Notes: generated by a model from the letters alone, not told the origin. A DNA stretch of 64,000 nt from Kalaharituber pfeilii (GCA_015179045.1 WHUZ01000012.1:744001-808000); one strand, 5' to 3'; shown: positions 1 through 11,836, counted from the stretch's first letter. Made by a program: numbers and translations.

Positions 1-252
1 CTCTCTCTCTCTGCATGTGCCCGCAATTCCAACAAGCACGAGGGGCTATCCAGTTCTTCACTTTTATGGCACAGATGAAAGAAGTCTGAGGTGAGGTACG
101 AAGTGCTTGTTATTTTATGCCTGGGTATTAAGGGATACGTTAGGAGGTAGATCATAAAGGCGTGTCAATGAGGTAACAAATGTCTAGAAATATGCTGGTA
201 GCGACAGAAAATGACATGCGACATGCATACAGCGGTCCCGTGACCTCTGCTT

Positions 253-254
<2 letters not shown>

Positions 255-288
<34 letters not shown>
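255..288. repeat. (GCTT)n microsatellite
   Basis: About eight tandem copies of a 4-bp GCTT unit. Short open frames across it (ACLLACLLA on one strand, ASKQASKQ on the other) are only the repeat read in different frames. Confidence 0.95.
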
Positions 289-408
289 AACGCCAGCCGC
301 CCGCAAAAATCTACTTGAAGCAATTATCCATAGCACGAGAGACAGCATGCTTGTCAAGCTAATGTATGTCCCGACCCTGATAGGTAGCGTCTTACTGTAC
401 ATATATAA

Positions 409-430
409 TTTTTTTTTTTTTTTTTTTTTT
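409..430. repeat. poly(T) tract
   Basis: An uninterrupted run of 22 T. No retroelement sequence is recognisable beside it, so I do not read it as a retroposon tail. Confidence 0.9.
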
Positions 431-918
431 AATCGGGCCTATGCGATAAGATGCGCCTCAACGTAGGTGCACCCGGCACGCTGCAATGCCTGCAGCGAAT
501 ACGAGGTGGGCATTGCAGTGCGAGGTGGGTTGCGTATATTGGTCTATATACTCGAGTACTTAACTTATTTGACGAAAGATGTGGAAGCCTACATGATTAA
601 AGAGGAATCATCTGGCATATAGATCATGGCTGATGCAGAACAAAGCAAGTAGTACTATATATACTTGTATGTACTTGTATATAGCATTTGCAGACACTTC
701 ATTTGATGCTGCCACCTGTTCCTCCTTTCCCACTATACACACCTTATTTCCAGCCCGTGGCGACCTTGAAGGTGTCGAGCTAAATCTATCGATCTGATTC
801 ATGCTAGTAGATGCTCATGTATACCCCTCTACACATATCTCAGACATCCTCGCCACCCGCACCCCATAGCTGCACACGCACTCTCGTTTCTGCCTCAACC
901 TTGGCTGTTCACCCTCTT

Positions 919-1480
919 ATGAACAATCTCCTCACGACGTTCGAGGAAGCTGTGTGAGTTGATGCACGGTACCGGAAACCGCTAGCCGCTGGAGGACATT
1001 CGCATATGGCTCGGCAAATCCTCCGCCGACATCGCACTCAGAAAAGATTAAAAAGGAGCACAACTGGCTGGATGAACAAGGAGACCTCGACGGCCCTTGG
1101 CTTGCAAGTACTAGAGATCCCGAGAACGATGGAGAATCTAACGACGATGACTTGCTTTTCGTCAGTGGAAAGACCCGCAGAAGATGGTACAAGCGGATAC
1201 ACGTAATATCTCCGCTGCATTCAGGATGCATGAGCTGTCACTAATGTTTTTATATATCCAGGTTATGCTGTTGAATAATCCCATGGTGCCTTTGACGTTC
1301 AGAGCAATTATCTGGGTATTATCACTACTCGCCCTTGCGCTTGCTGTTAGTGTATATCAATATAGCAATGAATATGGGGTCTCCCAGAAGCCATCCACGG
1401 TCATGGCAATTGTGGTAGATGTAGTAGCGTTGATCTATCTCGACACAGTGTCAGAGGTGTCAGGGGAGTATTCACTGTGA
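919..1480 (+). CDS. Srf1-like membrane protein (regulator of phospholipase D family), C-terminal part
   Basis: Three segments join in frame: 919-953, 986-1202 and 1262-1480. The product has the order seen in fungal Srf1-like proteins: a [14 protein letters not shown] segment, a [14 protein letters not shown] segment, a basic RRRWYKR stretch, then two hydrophobic helices around [20 protein letters not shown] and [14 protein letters not shown]. Yeast Srf1 regulates phospholipase D Spo14 at membranes; here that role is inferred from similarity. The second intron (1203-1261) is ordinary with a CTAAT branch site. The first would be only 32 nt (954-985), with a consensus GTGAGT donor. The usual N-terminal region and the segment after the last helix are missing, so the gene may be mis-modelled or decaying. 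The family call is from memory of conserved blocks, without alignment. Confidence 0.5.
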
Positions 1481-2194
1481 GGTGATTTGCTCGAGTAGGG
1501 ATTGTCCGATCTTTTATATGAGGATGAAGGCGAGGAAGGATGTGGAGGAAGCGGGGAAGGAGTTGAGGAGGTTTGATGTGGGTTGGTAAAGGGGTAAGGT
1601 GAGGCAGAAAAAGAGCGCTAAGGGTCAAGCAGGAGGAAGATGCAGTGCTTGGGACTCCTTTTTTTTTGAGTTACATTATTTTTTTATTTTTAGATTTTCT
1701 TGTACTCTACATTTTTGAAGTCAATGATACGATGAACCAGTATTTACTAATGGATGGATGGATAAATGTATTATACAGGGCTTTTTCATGTTAACCTATT
1801 TTTTAGCTATCCTCGCATTTGATTTCTCTTTCTTCTCACTTTTCTATTGTATCAAATTTTTACTTGTACTTTGGCGAAATGGAATATTGTGGGTCGGGGC
1901 CCGGACAGAATAGATAAGTTAAGTAGAAACTGTTCTTGCTTATCGATTTTTCTTCAAGGATATATCTATCTCGATGTTGATGCCGAAGGCAATATTAAGA
2001 ATGCCAGAGACAAACATCAACAATTTTAGTCAACAATCGAAGTCAAGTGAAAAGAAAAAAGAAAAAAAAACGAGACGCCTGCTAAAACGCCACTTCAACC
2101 CAACCCAATTGAATCGAACAAACATGGACAATAATAATAATAATAAATTTAGCCAAACCCAATAACGAAACAAGAGCCAGCAGGGTAGGCCCAT
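1481..2194. other. Intergenic stretch, no gene recognised
   Basis: AT-rich spacer with T- and A-runs. A short frame near 1520-1590 ends in [11 protein letters not shown] and could be a terminal exon of the upstream gene, but I found no splice path to it. Confidence 0.4.
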
Positions 2195-2659
2195 TCAAGT
2201 CCCAACATTACGGTGAGGGCGACTCTGGAGGGTTGGGTCGAACGCACCAGCTCCCTCCTCCCCCTCAAGCTCATGATCGGTCTCGAGATCTTCGTCGACC
2301 TCCACGTTTCCGCCTTCGAAGTCGTCTTCCGGGAGGCCCTCGACTGCGTCTAGCAAGCTCTGGTCGTCCGAGACAATCGGAGTCGGCTCATGTCGCTGCT
2401 GGTGCTGGGTTCGCGCTCGAGAGCGAGGCATGCTGATCAGAGCGGGAGGTTCTCCTTGCCTCAGGAATGTTGGAGGGCCGTCAGAGGGGCCTTTAGAGTT
2501 TCGGTGCGGGAAGGCACCGAGGCTCGGGAGCTCGGGAGCCTCTGCTTGGCGCTGGTAGCGCGGGAGCGCGCCAAGAGACGCTAAAGTTGACAATCTTGGC
2601 GTAGTGTAAACTTCGATGTTGCTGCTGAGACGGGGCTTGCGGTTGTCATTGACGAGCAT
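2195..2659 (-). CDS. Hypothetical protein, acidic C-terminus
   Basis: An uninterrupted minus-strand frame of about 154 codons from an ATG at 2659. I do not recognise it. It begins with a basic, serine-rich segment (RKPRLSSNIEVYTTPRLS), continues with proline-rich sequence, and ends in an acidic region with EDDFEGGNVEVDEDLETD. The composition looks coding rather than random. The ATG lies only 21 bp from the divergent IMP3 start, so the true start may be an internal methionine or this may be one exon of a longer gene. It could also be a chance frame in GC-rich DNA. Confidence 0.35.
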   Translation of the reverse strand: MLVNDNRKPRLSSNIEVYTTPRLSTLASLGALPRYQRQAEAPELPSLGAFPHRNSKGPSDGPPTFLRQGEPPALISMPRSRARTQHQQRHEPTPIVSDDQSLLDAVEGLPEDDFEGGNVEVDEDLETDHELEGEEGAGAFDPTLQSRPHRNVGT

Positions 2660-2680
2660 CACGTCCCCGTATCCGCAGCC

Positions 2681-3374
2681 ATGGTCCGCCAACTCAAGCA
2701 TCACGAGAAGAAGTGAGTCGCCTCTCCCTCTCCTCTCCTCGCCCTCCCCTCTCCATCCTAACCTTCCCATACAGACTCCTCAAAAAAGTCGATTTCCTTA
2801 CCTGGAAAGGCGACGCCTCGCACCGCGCCTCCCTCATCACCCGCCGCTACCACCTCCCCTCGCCGGAGACATACCACAAATACAACAAGGTTGTGCTATC
2901 CCTTAAAAAGTTAGCCCACAAGCTCTCCAACCTAGACCCGCAGGATGCATTCCGTCGGAAGCACGAGGAGCTTATTCTAGAGAAACTGTGGAGCATGGGC
3001 ATCCTAGCAACAAAATCCAAAATGAGCGAGATTGAGAGCAAGGTGACGGTGGCGAGCTTTTGCCGGCGTAGGCTGGCAGTCGTTATGACGAAGCTGAAGA
3101 TGGCGGAGACGGTCAAGGCCGCTGCGGAGTTTGTGGAGCAGGGCCACGTGAGGGTGGGGCCGGAGGTGGTGACGGATCCGGGGTATTTGGTGACAAGGTA
3201 AGTTCGAATGTTTTTATTGTTTTCTTACTTTTGTGAAGATACAGGGTATATACGAGACTAATGACTCGGTGGCGCAGGAATATGGAGGACTTTGTTACGT
3301 GGGTCGACTCGTCAAAGATTAAGCGCACGATTATGAAGTATAGGGATGAGGTTGACGACTTTGATCTGTTATAA
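2681..3374 (+). CDS. IMP3: U3 snoRNP protein Imp3
   Basis: Exons 2681-2712, 2775-3197 and 3278-3374 encode 183 residues, the usual Imp3 length. Imp3 is part of the nucleolar small-subunit processome; it binds U3 snoRNA and promotes its pairing with the pre-rRNA. The start [19 protein letters not shown], the [12 protein letters not shown] block and the S4-like RNA-binding region (about residues 105-165, with [17 protein letters not shown]) match the family. So does the end, [18 protein letters not shown] followed by a DDFDLL terminus. The first intron follows an 11-codon exon, and both introns are GT-AG. It appears intact. Its start faces a doubtful minus-strand ORF 21 bp away. Confidence 0.96.
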
Positions 3375-3918
3375 TCGAGACATCGGTGCAGTTATAAATA
3401 TGCTAGATTTCTTACTTGTCATTGCTGAAAGGTTCTTTTATTATGCTACCTGGCGTTATTTGGTATTGTTTATCTCCCTGGCTTTCTAGTAAATGATGAT
3501 GCACGAAATTCACTACATCACAATAGCCACCAATTTGAATACTATTTTCATTAGCGTGCAAAGGATGTATGGATGCCAAAGCAATCTCGGACATCTTCTA
3601 CCCAGGAGTTCGGGTATTGTTGTTTACAGTATGAAGATGATATACCATTGCATTTTTTTTTTTTTTTTGCTTCTGCCGTCAGACTTGAGATCAGTGTCTT
3701 GCCGCTATTCATCTCTTAATATCGATATTCCAGTGGCGCAACTACTTACCTAATGCGGATACCGTTCTGCTGGGTGGGCTCGTCTTGCATTTAACTGTTG
3801 TTGTTTTTTGAAATACGGCGCGCAGTGTAGCATTCTTTCTTTATTAACTTGATTCTAAACTGAGTATATAGAACAGTACTACATGGTGCTCTCGCACAGT
3901 CCCGTGACTACCTCAGCG
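3375..3918. other. Intergenic spacer
   Basis: The IMP3 3' flank. A 20-base T run lies near 3650-3668. No gene is recognised. Confidence 0.5.
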
Positions 3919-4109
3919 CAAGCCACAAGCCACAAGCCACAAGCCACAAGCCACAAGCCACAAGCCACAAGCCACAAGCCACAAGCCACAAGCCACAAGC
4001 CACAAGCCACAAGCCACAAGCCACAAGCCACAAGCCACAAGCCACAAGCCACAAGCCACAAGCCACAAGCCACAAGCCACAAGCCACAAGCCACAAGCCA
4101 CAAGCCACA
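3919..4109. repeat. 7-bp minisatellite, about 27 copies of CAAGCCA
   Basis: A nearly perfect tandem array of CAAGCCA, degenerating to about 4150 into CACAAACACAAGACAAGACA. Because 7 is not a multiple of 3, every frame of a strand reads the same 7-residue peptide cycle (ATSHKPQ on plus, LVACGLW on minus). Several overlapping open frames are therefore artefacts. Confidence 0.97.
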
Positions 4110-4284
4110 ATCTATAGGCCACAAACACAAGACAAGACACAAGCCACAGGACAACAAGCAATTAACCAAGATAGGCTCAGCGCACTTCTGCGTCGACCAG
4201 GGATAACTTTCGCGTTGCTCGTGCCTCAGTACATGCTTCTCGGCACAACCTTACCATACTCTTGAATCGACGTCAAAAAAAGAA

Positions 4285-4639
4285 ATGTCCTCCGAGTCCC
4301 GCTCAGTCGGGCGGCATCAGGCCGCCCGCGAAGCCGTCGACATCCTGTTAGAAGTGGCCACATTACTTGTCAGTATCCTGCTGCCCGTCTTCAAACATCT
4401 CCACAGCAAGCCCAGCTCACCAAACATGTGCTTTCCCCAGAATACACAACTCGATAGAACCACTCTCCCTCTATGCGTCCATCTGATTGAGAATGGAGTC
4501 AATCCCGAAGCTCTCGCTGTTTGTCCCCAGTTGCGCATAGCTAGGAAGTTGCAAAGCTGATGCAGTGCATTGATAGAACTTGATTAAGGAGCTGCGAAGG
4601 GAAACGGAGGCTCTGAGGGCCTCTGCGGGCGAAGGCTGA
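4285..4639 (+). CDS. MZT1: Mitotic-spindle organizing protein 1 (MOZART1)
   Basis: Three exons (4285-4368, 4441-4518, 4577-4639) join into 74 residues, the normal size for this very small protein. It binds the N-terminus of gamma-tubulin complex proteins and helps recruit and activate the complex at spindle pole bodies. Family landmarks are [15 protein letters not shown] (helix 1), [23 protein letters not shown] (helix 2) and [13 protein letters not shown] (helix 3). The second intron uses a GTTTGT donor and a GATAG acceptor. Without splicing the gene looks like an unrelated 91-residue ORF, so an ORF-only search would miss it. It converges on RRN6, whose stop lies 306 bp downstream. Confidence 0.9.
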
Positions 4640-4944
4640 TAGAGTCCGGAGTCAATGTCTGTTATAAATAAAGAGCTTGTAATTTGAGGGCTTGCTAAGT
4701 TTATTACAGGCGTTTCGGTGTTCATTCCTTTGTTTACACACAAATATTATACAAGTTCAGGGCACACTTGTTCAGGCTGCTACTGTTCGGTTGGTGAAAA
4801 GAAAATTACATAATTTTTGAAATTCCAAAGCTGTCACTATGCTACATAAGACGTACAGAACTCCGCAAACTCCTTGAAACAAACAAACAAACAAACAAAA
4901 AAAAAAAAAAAAAAAAAAAAAGCGCAAGAAATCCAGAATATAAT
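4640..4944. other. Convergent 3' spacer with (AAAC)n and poly(A)
   Basis: The space between MZT1 and RRN6. Around 4879-4921 an AAAC array runs into about 25 A. No gene is seen. Confidence 0.6.
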
Positions 4945-7900
4945 TCAAAACCCCTGCTTCCTCTTCTTCTTAACATTTCTACCCCCATACTTCCCCCTTT
5001 CAACCTGAGACATTGAAATCCTCGAGCCATCATTACTTTTCTTCCCTGGACTCGCCATCACCGCCTGTGAACCTCTCATTTGAACCTGTGTACTTGGCCC
5101 CGTCATCACCTGCGTCGGCTGCGCCAAAGGCCTCGCAATTTGGGAACTCGCGCTGCTAACTGCAAATTGCACCGGCTGTTGTCCTTTGAAACTGCCAGGG
5201 GAAAGAGACAAGCCGTTCATTTCACTAGGTCCGCCTCGATGTTTCTTGTATTTTGGGACACGGTGTCTGCGTTTTGCTGTAATTTGTCCTTCAGCACCAT
5301 ACTCAAAGTTGTTCGGGTCCTCCCCTAATTCCCACTGATCTAGTATGCGGCTCATCATGGATGTTGGATTCTTCGCGGCATTGATCACGTATGTGTATTT
5401 TCGTAGCCCTTTCAACATATCCTGCGGTACTGTAGCAGATGGAGAATCATGTCCTACAACCGTCGGCTTGGGGGTAACAGGTCCCTCAGGATTTGTCGAT
5501 TGGCTTGGAGGTTGTGTAACAGCATTATTCGCTTTCGGCATGAGTATGATGCCCTTACTGGCTAAATATACCTCCGTAGCAATCATCCTCGCCAACCTCT
5601 CCCGTCTAAGTCGTACCTTGGAACCAACCTCAAGTGGTAACGGCTTAACCCAGCCCTCGAGAATTCGATCATAAAGTTTCCGAATACTAAGCTCTTGCTG
5701 GTCTGCGTTACTGTCGTCTAGTTGATCCTCTCCACCAAAAGGATAACGTTCAGACGGAGGGATAAGCGAACTAGAGCTCTCAATATCTGAATTTGAGGTT
5801 AGGACTTTCTCAACAGCTGAGGAGAGGCTATCTAAGTCATCGAACAGACGTGAGGGCTGCTGGGCTTCAAACCTGTCAGGAAGTTAGTCCTTGCCCGTCT
5901 CACAGAAAACATTCCATGCATACAAGGTAACTACCCGCTTCTTGCCCTCCTCCACTTCCTTATGTATGCTATCGACCAAAGCGGTACAAAACCTATCAAT
6001 AACCTTTCCATCGGCCGCAGTTTTGAACGACTCAATACGGTCATCAAATGCGTACTTATAAAGTGCCGAAAAATCTGTATGAAGACAATCTGGATCTTGG
6101 TCCTCACTGCCCTCTGTTCCAGAAGAATCTGCATCCTCTTGATGTCGATCGTGAACATCCTTCTCCTCACTATTATCCTTTTTATTTTTATGTGCTGGAG
6201 CAAGAACCAGATTTCCAATATCCCTTCCGTCTGTATATATCTGTGACCTCAACACTAAATCCGTTGATATATGAAAACATGAAACGAACACGTCATCTGC
6301 CTTCGAGTCCGATGGTGAGGATATCCTAGCTGGTAACACGGCAAAGGCAACTGGCCTCGATTTTTCATTAATAGGAAATAGATATGGGGTGTCCAGCCAA
6401 GTAGGTATTCCATCTGTATGTGCCATCTGAAATGCCGACACCAGAGGGTTTAAGCGGGAATGTATCAGGGCAGTCATAGCTATACATCCGATATAAGCCA
6501 AACCGTACCTTCATAAACCAGAATAAATGTTTGAACATACACTCCTTAATTTTGAAAACTTCCATTTTCAACGAAATGTCATCCGGATGCCGATAATGGT
6601 TGCATGAAAGAAGCTTCTTCCCGGGCATGCGCACATCTAGCCATACCAGTGATGAGGAAGTAAGCAACAGTATATGGTTACTATTATCTGATACACTATC
6701 ACTGCAGAAATCCATCACCCATGTCCCCTCGGCACTGTTGTTGACACTCAAGAACGATATCCCAGGTGGTTGTGCCTGACACAAATTAGCACGAGACTTG
6801 TGGTACAAGAAACGGTGAAGTGTTACCCTGATGTCAAAGAGTGCAAGCCTGGACCGATTAGCCACAATTAGTGAATTCTCATTCACACCCCATTGTATCT
6901 TCCCCCATAAATAACCCTGAGGGAAATCTAATAGCTCAGTTCCAGTAGTTATCTTCTTTCCTTTTTCATGAATGTCGAAAACAAACCAAGCCCCCCGTTC
7001 ATTGACGACGCCAAGCTGATTCTCATTCCGAGAGTTAAAAGCTATATCTGAGTGTATCGAACCGCCAGTATTTGAGGCAGTAAGTTCAAAAACAGGCGAA
7101 CATGTTAGCTTATTCTTGTGGTTGGAGTGGTATTCCTGCTTGAGGACCACCGAAGCACTTGCAGTCCGAACTCCAATAAGTGCTATGGTAACCCATGAAA
7201 GTTAGCGATTACAGCTTGATTCCAAGGGCGAACATCAAAACGCACACTTGAATGACTCTTCCGAGTACCTTCTGGCTGTACAAATCTGTCGCACTTGTGA
7301 GGCAAATTTATATGCCGACTTTTCCGAAGTCTCAAGAGCAGGCGCAGTTAAAGAGACACCCTTTTGACCTTCGAACTCAAAGCGCTCGTCCACGACTTTG
7401 CCAATGCCTTTATACGCGATTCAGTAAAATCCCAGCATTGACTGGTTGACTCCAAAATACCTATCTCACTTCCCACTGCCCCAGTAGCATATGTTATTGT
7501 CTGCACTGTCTCCCCAGAATCCCCATTACTCCCTGTCCTTATGGCGCTTCCCACAGCCAGCAGCTTTCCAACACTGGGGTCATTGATCTCCGTATTCGCC
7601 GTGATTATTTGCGACTCTTCAATTAAATCTGGGAGGAAATCCAGGCCGGGCGCTACCTCGGGTACATCTTGCATCTACCAGCAGGGCACTGTTAGAAATC
7701 CAGCGTCCGTATGGTGCTTGCATGGGGGGATCTACAAGGTATCGAGTCCATTGTCTTGCCCTGTCATGTAGAAGCGTCGACTGCCCAGTTGGAAGAACTG
7801 AGTTTGTATGTTGGCGGGCAGAGATTAAGGTTCTTGATGTGCCCAATGGGCGTAAAATGAAGCCTGGAGGTACGCAATCATTAGCACATGTCACCGTCAA

Positions 7901-8011
7901 GCATAAAATGAAAGATTGAAGAATTCAATTACCGTTCCCATGCTTGCTTGTAAATGTCCACCTTTTCGTCTTGGGGTTATACACTGCCGGCGGTACCGAC
8001 GCGGTGCTCAT
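4945..8011 (-). CDS. RRN6: RNA polymerase I-specific initiation factor Rrn6
   Basis: Seven exons, in transcript order 8011-7933, 7863-7736, 7674-7369, 7318-7282, 7182-6541, 6479-5924 and 5872-4945, give 891 residues with no internal stop. Rrn6 belongs to the Pol I core factor with Rrn7 and Rrn11 and sits on the rDNA promoter in the nucleolus. Visible features are a beta-propeller-like middle (WGKIQWGVNENSLIVANRSRLALFDIR, LLLTSSSLVWLDVRMPGKKLL and ALIHSRLNPLVSAFQ segments), an SRILDQWELGEDP motif and a serine- and glutamine-rich tail. That tail ends in SQVERGKYGGRNVKKKRKQGF, the typical C-terminus. Exon 4 is only 37 nt. The GTATGT donor at 6540 and the GTATGC donor at 5923 restore frame exactly. 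Its start is 317 bp from the divergent HBS1 remnant. Confidence 0.88.
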
Positions 8012-8328
8012 TTTAATGTGGCCCCGTTGTCGTCTTCTGCTCACGTTAAGCTTCTGAAACTGAGATTCGCGCTTCAAATCTTCGAGATGGCATTGATTTT
8101 AGTGTCGCTAAAAGCCCTGGTTCAGAGAGCAGGATTTATGTCAGTACAGTAGGCGGCTGGTCATAGCCGACACACTCTAAGCAGGTGAACATCGAGGCAT
8201 TCACATACCCTGTTTGAATAAGTCCTTCTCGTTTCTTGTCGTTGTCTACAGCCGCTTGCGTCTCACAGTCTTTCCGCTATTGTCCCCGCTGTGCAGTGCG
8301 CCCGGAACGCACATTCATCAGCCACAGA
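8012..8328. promoter_or_regulatory. Divergent spacer between RRN6 and the HBS1 remnant
   Basis: A 317-bp gap between two oppositely oriented starts, so presumably a shared promoter region. I see no convincing TATA box or named factor site. Confidence 0.3.
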
Positions 8329-11300
8329 ATGTTTCGACAGCAGCATGTCCGCAACATAGATATTGACAGCAATTACAGGACTACATGTACGACAATGCCT
8401 ATGATGGCGATGGTGGTGAGCTCTACATCCTCGGCCTTGCGTTACGGTGCTAAGCTGATCAATTCGAGCCCCTAGAAATGACAGAGGAGGACAAAGGTCC
8501 GTTGCTCTCCGGGCAGATGAGTTTCCGGAAACTTGCAGGATGCTGAATATACCACCCCACTTTAGCCCAAATGAAGGCCGCACTGTCACAGGTCAAGAAG
8601 TTCATTGGGGACATATGATACCTGGTTTGAAAAGCAAGGCCATTGAGGATATTTTATGGTACTACCATTACAATGTTCCCAAACAGGAAATTCGCAGAGC
8701 CAATACGGAGACGTTTTACAGAGACATAAGAAATCGCCCCAAAGACACCGAAGAAGGCAAAAGCCAAGAGTAAAGGTGAGCAAATATTTTCTTACGACCA
8801 ATTTTTCACCATTCCTATGATTATATTTGAGAATGAGGATGCAAAGCATTGTAAGTACTGGAACAGTCTAATACTATGAAAAGATCAATTGATCTTGACC
8901 ATCCAATGCTTTCTCAGACTCTTGCTGGACGGGCCAGGTTCTGGGGGAAACAATCACGGGAGACCTTCTATACAAGCAAATGCCTGCGCGACAGTCTTTA
9001 CCAGAAGGTTTCTGGGATGATGCCCAATGGGATACCAACCTCCAGGAAAGCCGAAATAAAAACACTTATTCCCTTTGGAAGCGGTCTCAAGGGAGGCTTT
9101 AGAGCAGGTAAAGCCTCCAAACTAGCAGCTCTAGCCAAGGCGAGGAAAGCTGCTGCTGAAAAGAAACAGCAGCAAGAGGGCACGAGCATGGTGAAGGCGC
9201 AGAATAATGCGGTATCATTACTTTCTACGCTATCTGGGAGGTATAGGCCAACCTCCACTTTATCACCATCTGCTCAACTTTCTCCACTTTCTCCAGCAAC
9301 ATCAACGGACTTGGAAATTCCCCTGCCAACACCTGCCGCGGCCCCAACCCCGGTGTCCTCCTCTGTTGTGAGAAAGAGTCCAGGGTTATCAATGCTGTAG
9401 CTACAACTTCGCTGGCATACACGAAAAATGACTTTGGGCAATCAAGCAAGAAAGCTCCAATGGATTCTCTTCTAGAAGAGAAAACTCTGGAGATACTTTC
9501 TCAGCATATTAGAGCATTGCTCTCGAAATTTGCAATTTCCATGTTTGGAAAAAGGATAGTTAAACCTGTGAAACAAAAAGTCACTAACATTACTTATTTT
9601 ACTATCCAGGTACTCTACCAACAGCAGCAGCTCATGCAATCTCTGGCCCAAGTCCTGACGACGTAGTTCTTGGGGCCCAGAGTTAATCCAAAGGTGAGAA
9701 TTACACTTACCTGATACTCACAGGGTGGCGTTAACAGAGACCATACTTACGCTATACATATAGGATTTGGGAATGCTCCAAAGGGAAAACATAAAGATGA
9801 GGCTGTACCATCAGCGGAAGAGGTTTCACATGAGGCTAAGTCCTTGAATATCTCTATCCCAGCTGTTTCGTCCTATGCTGCAGAGCTGGAGCGAATAGCA
9901 AAAACTTGCAAACATCGATGTTCTGGAAGAATATAAGAAAACAAAGGCTAAGGATAATGCCAACTTCGTTGTCATAGGTACTCAGTTATGAGCGATGCTA
10001 TCAGAACTAATGGCTGATATGATTATACAGGTCATGTTGACGCCAAAAGCACACTGATGGGACGCCTGTTATATGACTTGGGCATTGTTGATGACAGGAC
10101 AATAAGATAATATAAACAGGAAGCAGAACAAATAGGGAAGTCGTCATTTGCTTTTGCGTGGGTATTGGACCAAACAAGTGAGGAACGAAACCGGTGAGCT
10201 CCTCTGTTTTACCATACCATTGGGGACGATTCACTCACATTTGACCATAGCGGAGTTACCATTGATATCGCTACCAATAAGTTTGAAACAGAAGATTGCA
10301 ACTTTACTATACTTGATGCACTTGTTCATAAAGACTTCATACCAAATATGATTGCAGGTGCATCACAAGCCGACTTTGCCATTCTCGTCGTAGACTCCTC
10401 AGTCGGAGAATTCGAAACAGGGTTCAATCATAGAGGGCAAACCAAGGAACATACTCTCTTAGTTAGCAGCATGGGAGTGCAGAGAATCATTGTGGCTGTG
10501 AACAAATTGGACAATACTAATTGGTCTTAGGCTCGGTTTGAAGAAATACAACAGCAGATATCTCAATTTTTGACAGTAGCTGGTTTCAACCCCAAAAATG
10601 TGTCATTTATTCCATGCAATGACTTAACTGGAGACAATATCACATGGAAGCCAAAGGAAGGGCTGTTGCCCTGGTATGGCGGTCCGACATTAGTGGAAGA
10701 ACTAGGTCGGTAAATTGATTCATCCCACTTCTCCGCTATGTACGCCCTATCCGTTCTAACATCTTACAGAAAAGTCCAAACCTATGAAACGGGCTGTTGA
10801 CAAGCCGTTCCGCCTTACAATCAGTAATGTGTTCCGAGGAGGTGTTACCCACCCTGTGTCAGTTGCTGGACGGATAGAAAGCGGATATGTGCAAATTGGG
10901 GATGTTCTTCTGGATATGCCCATTGCAGAGAAAGTGGCTGTGAAGGTATCGAGGAAGATGACGAGCCGCAAGATTGGGCACTAGCCGGGCGTAATGTTGT
11001 GTTGCACCTAAGAGGAATTGATTTTGAGCGTTTGAAGTTGGTGCTCCTTTAACTATCCCCAGCAAAGAATAGTAATACTGACCACGAAGTACAGACAAGG
11101 GGATATCTTGTGTGATGTCAGATTCTGTTCTTGCTGTGTCCACATTCACCCTGAAGATATTAGCTTTCGAAAGCATCACACCTGTGGCAGTCGATATTCA
11201 TCGTGGAAGGCTTGATGCTCCTGGAAAATTATCTCGTCTGATCAATACTTTCGAGAAAAGTACTGGCATAGTGCTCCCTAAGAAGCCCAGATACATACCA

Positions 11301-11522
11301 CCGGGCTCGTTGGCAACCATTCAGGTGGATGTTGTTGGGGGAGCAATTCCTATAGAGCCGCAGACACGAATCGTGCTTCGAGAAGATGGGCACACGGTGG
11401 CTGCTGGGTTGGTAATAGAGCAGCTTGAGAGAAATGCTTACCAATGCTTACCAAGGATGACCGGACAGGATACATACACTTGCAGATTTTGGATAAATTG
11501 GAGTTTGGCGAAATTGTTGTAA
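8329..11522 (+). pseudogene. HBS1: Decayed HBS1 (eRF3-like GTPase of ribosome rescue)
   Basis: Segments of Hbs1 run in order: an N-terminal QHVRNIDID, the helical block IEDILWYYHYNVPK, a lysine- and alanine-rich linker near 9110-9180, the GTPase domain from 9915, and EF-Tu-like domains 2 and 3 to about 11430. Hbs1 works with Dom34 to split stalled ribosomes. Many lesions are visible. The P-loop reads GHVDA-KST, with the glycine codon missing at 10044/10045. TAA replaces a lysine codon at 10108-10110. The G3 motif is DALVH instead of DAPGH at 10315-10329. TAG replaces a glutamine codon at 10528-10530. Frames shift near 9918, 10943 and 11115, and probably in the N-terminal exon. NKLD of G4 survives. 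Flanking genes RRN6 and UBA3 are intact, so sequencing error is a less likely cause. Confidence 0.8.
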
Positions 11523-11836
11523 TTTGTACCACTAGGCGAGTTTCACTCGCATGGATATATAAATACTATTCAAGTACCTGGTGTACTGTGTGATGGGAAA
11601 ATGCGAGTATCGACACTGCAAGTCATTCGTGAGGATTTGTATTACCAGCCATAGCATTTAGCATGCTATCATAAAGCTTCTCCGAATGACGTTTTCGTGA
11701 AGCGGCTCAAACTACAAGGCCGCCAAGGCTGTATAGTACCCGTAGCCCTGTAGTGCCGATCCCAGAAGCTTAATTGGAGCTCCGGTGCCTTTGAGCTCCA
11801 TAAACACATTACCCAACTTATAAAGTACCTATCATT
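11523..11836. other. Intergenic spacer before UBA3
   Basis: About 310 bp between the HBS1 remnant and UBA3. No gene or RNA is recognised. Confidence 0.5.

Larger units (their letters stand above)
1..918. other. Intergenic stretch, no gene recognised
   Basis: No open frame here resembles a known protein. The stretch begins in a CT dinucleotide run at the window edge and holds a GCTT microsatellite and a 22-base T tract, listed separately. Upstream exons of the Srf1-like gene could lie in the last few hundred bases, but I could not place them. Confidence 0.5.

Noticed and set aside
3879..4206. Several 66-107-codon frames over the 7-bp repeat
   Set aside because: They are the CAAGCCA array read in all frames, not proteins.
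4945..8011. RRN6 first looked frameshifted in several places
   Set aside because: Donors at 7735, 7368, 7281, 6540 and 5923 with proper acceptors give one continuous 891-residue frame, so it is not a pseudogene.
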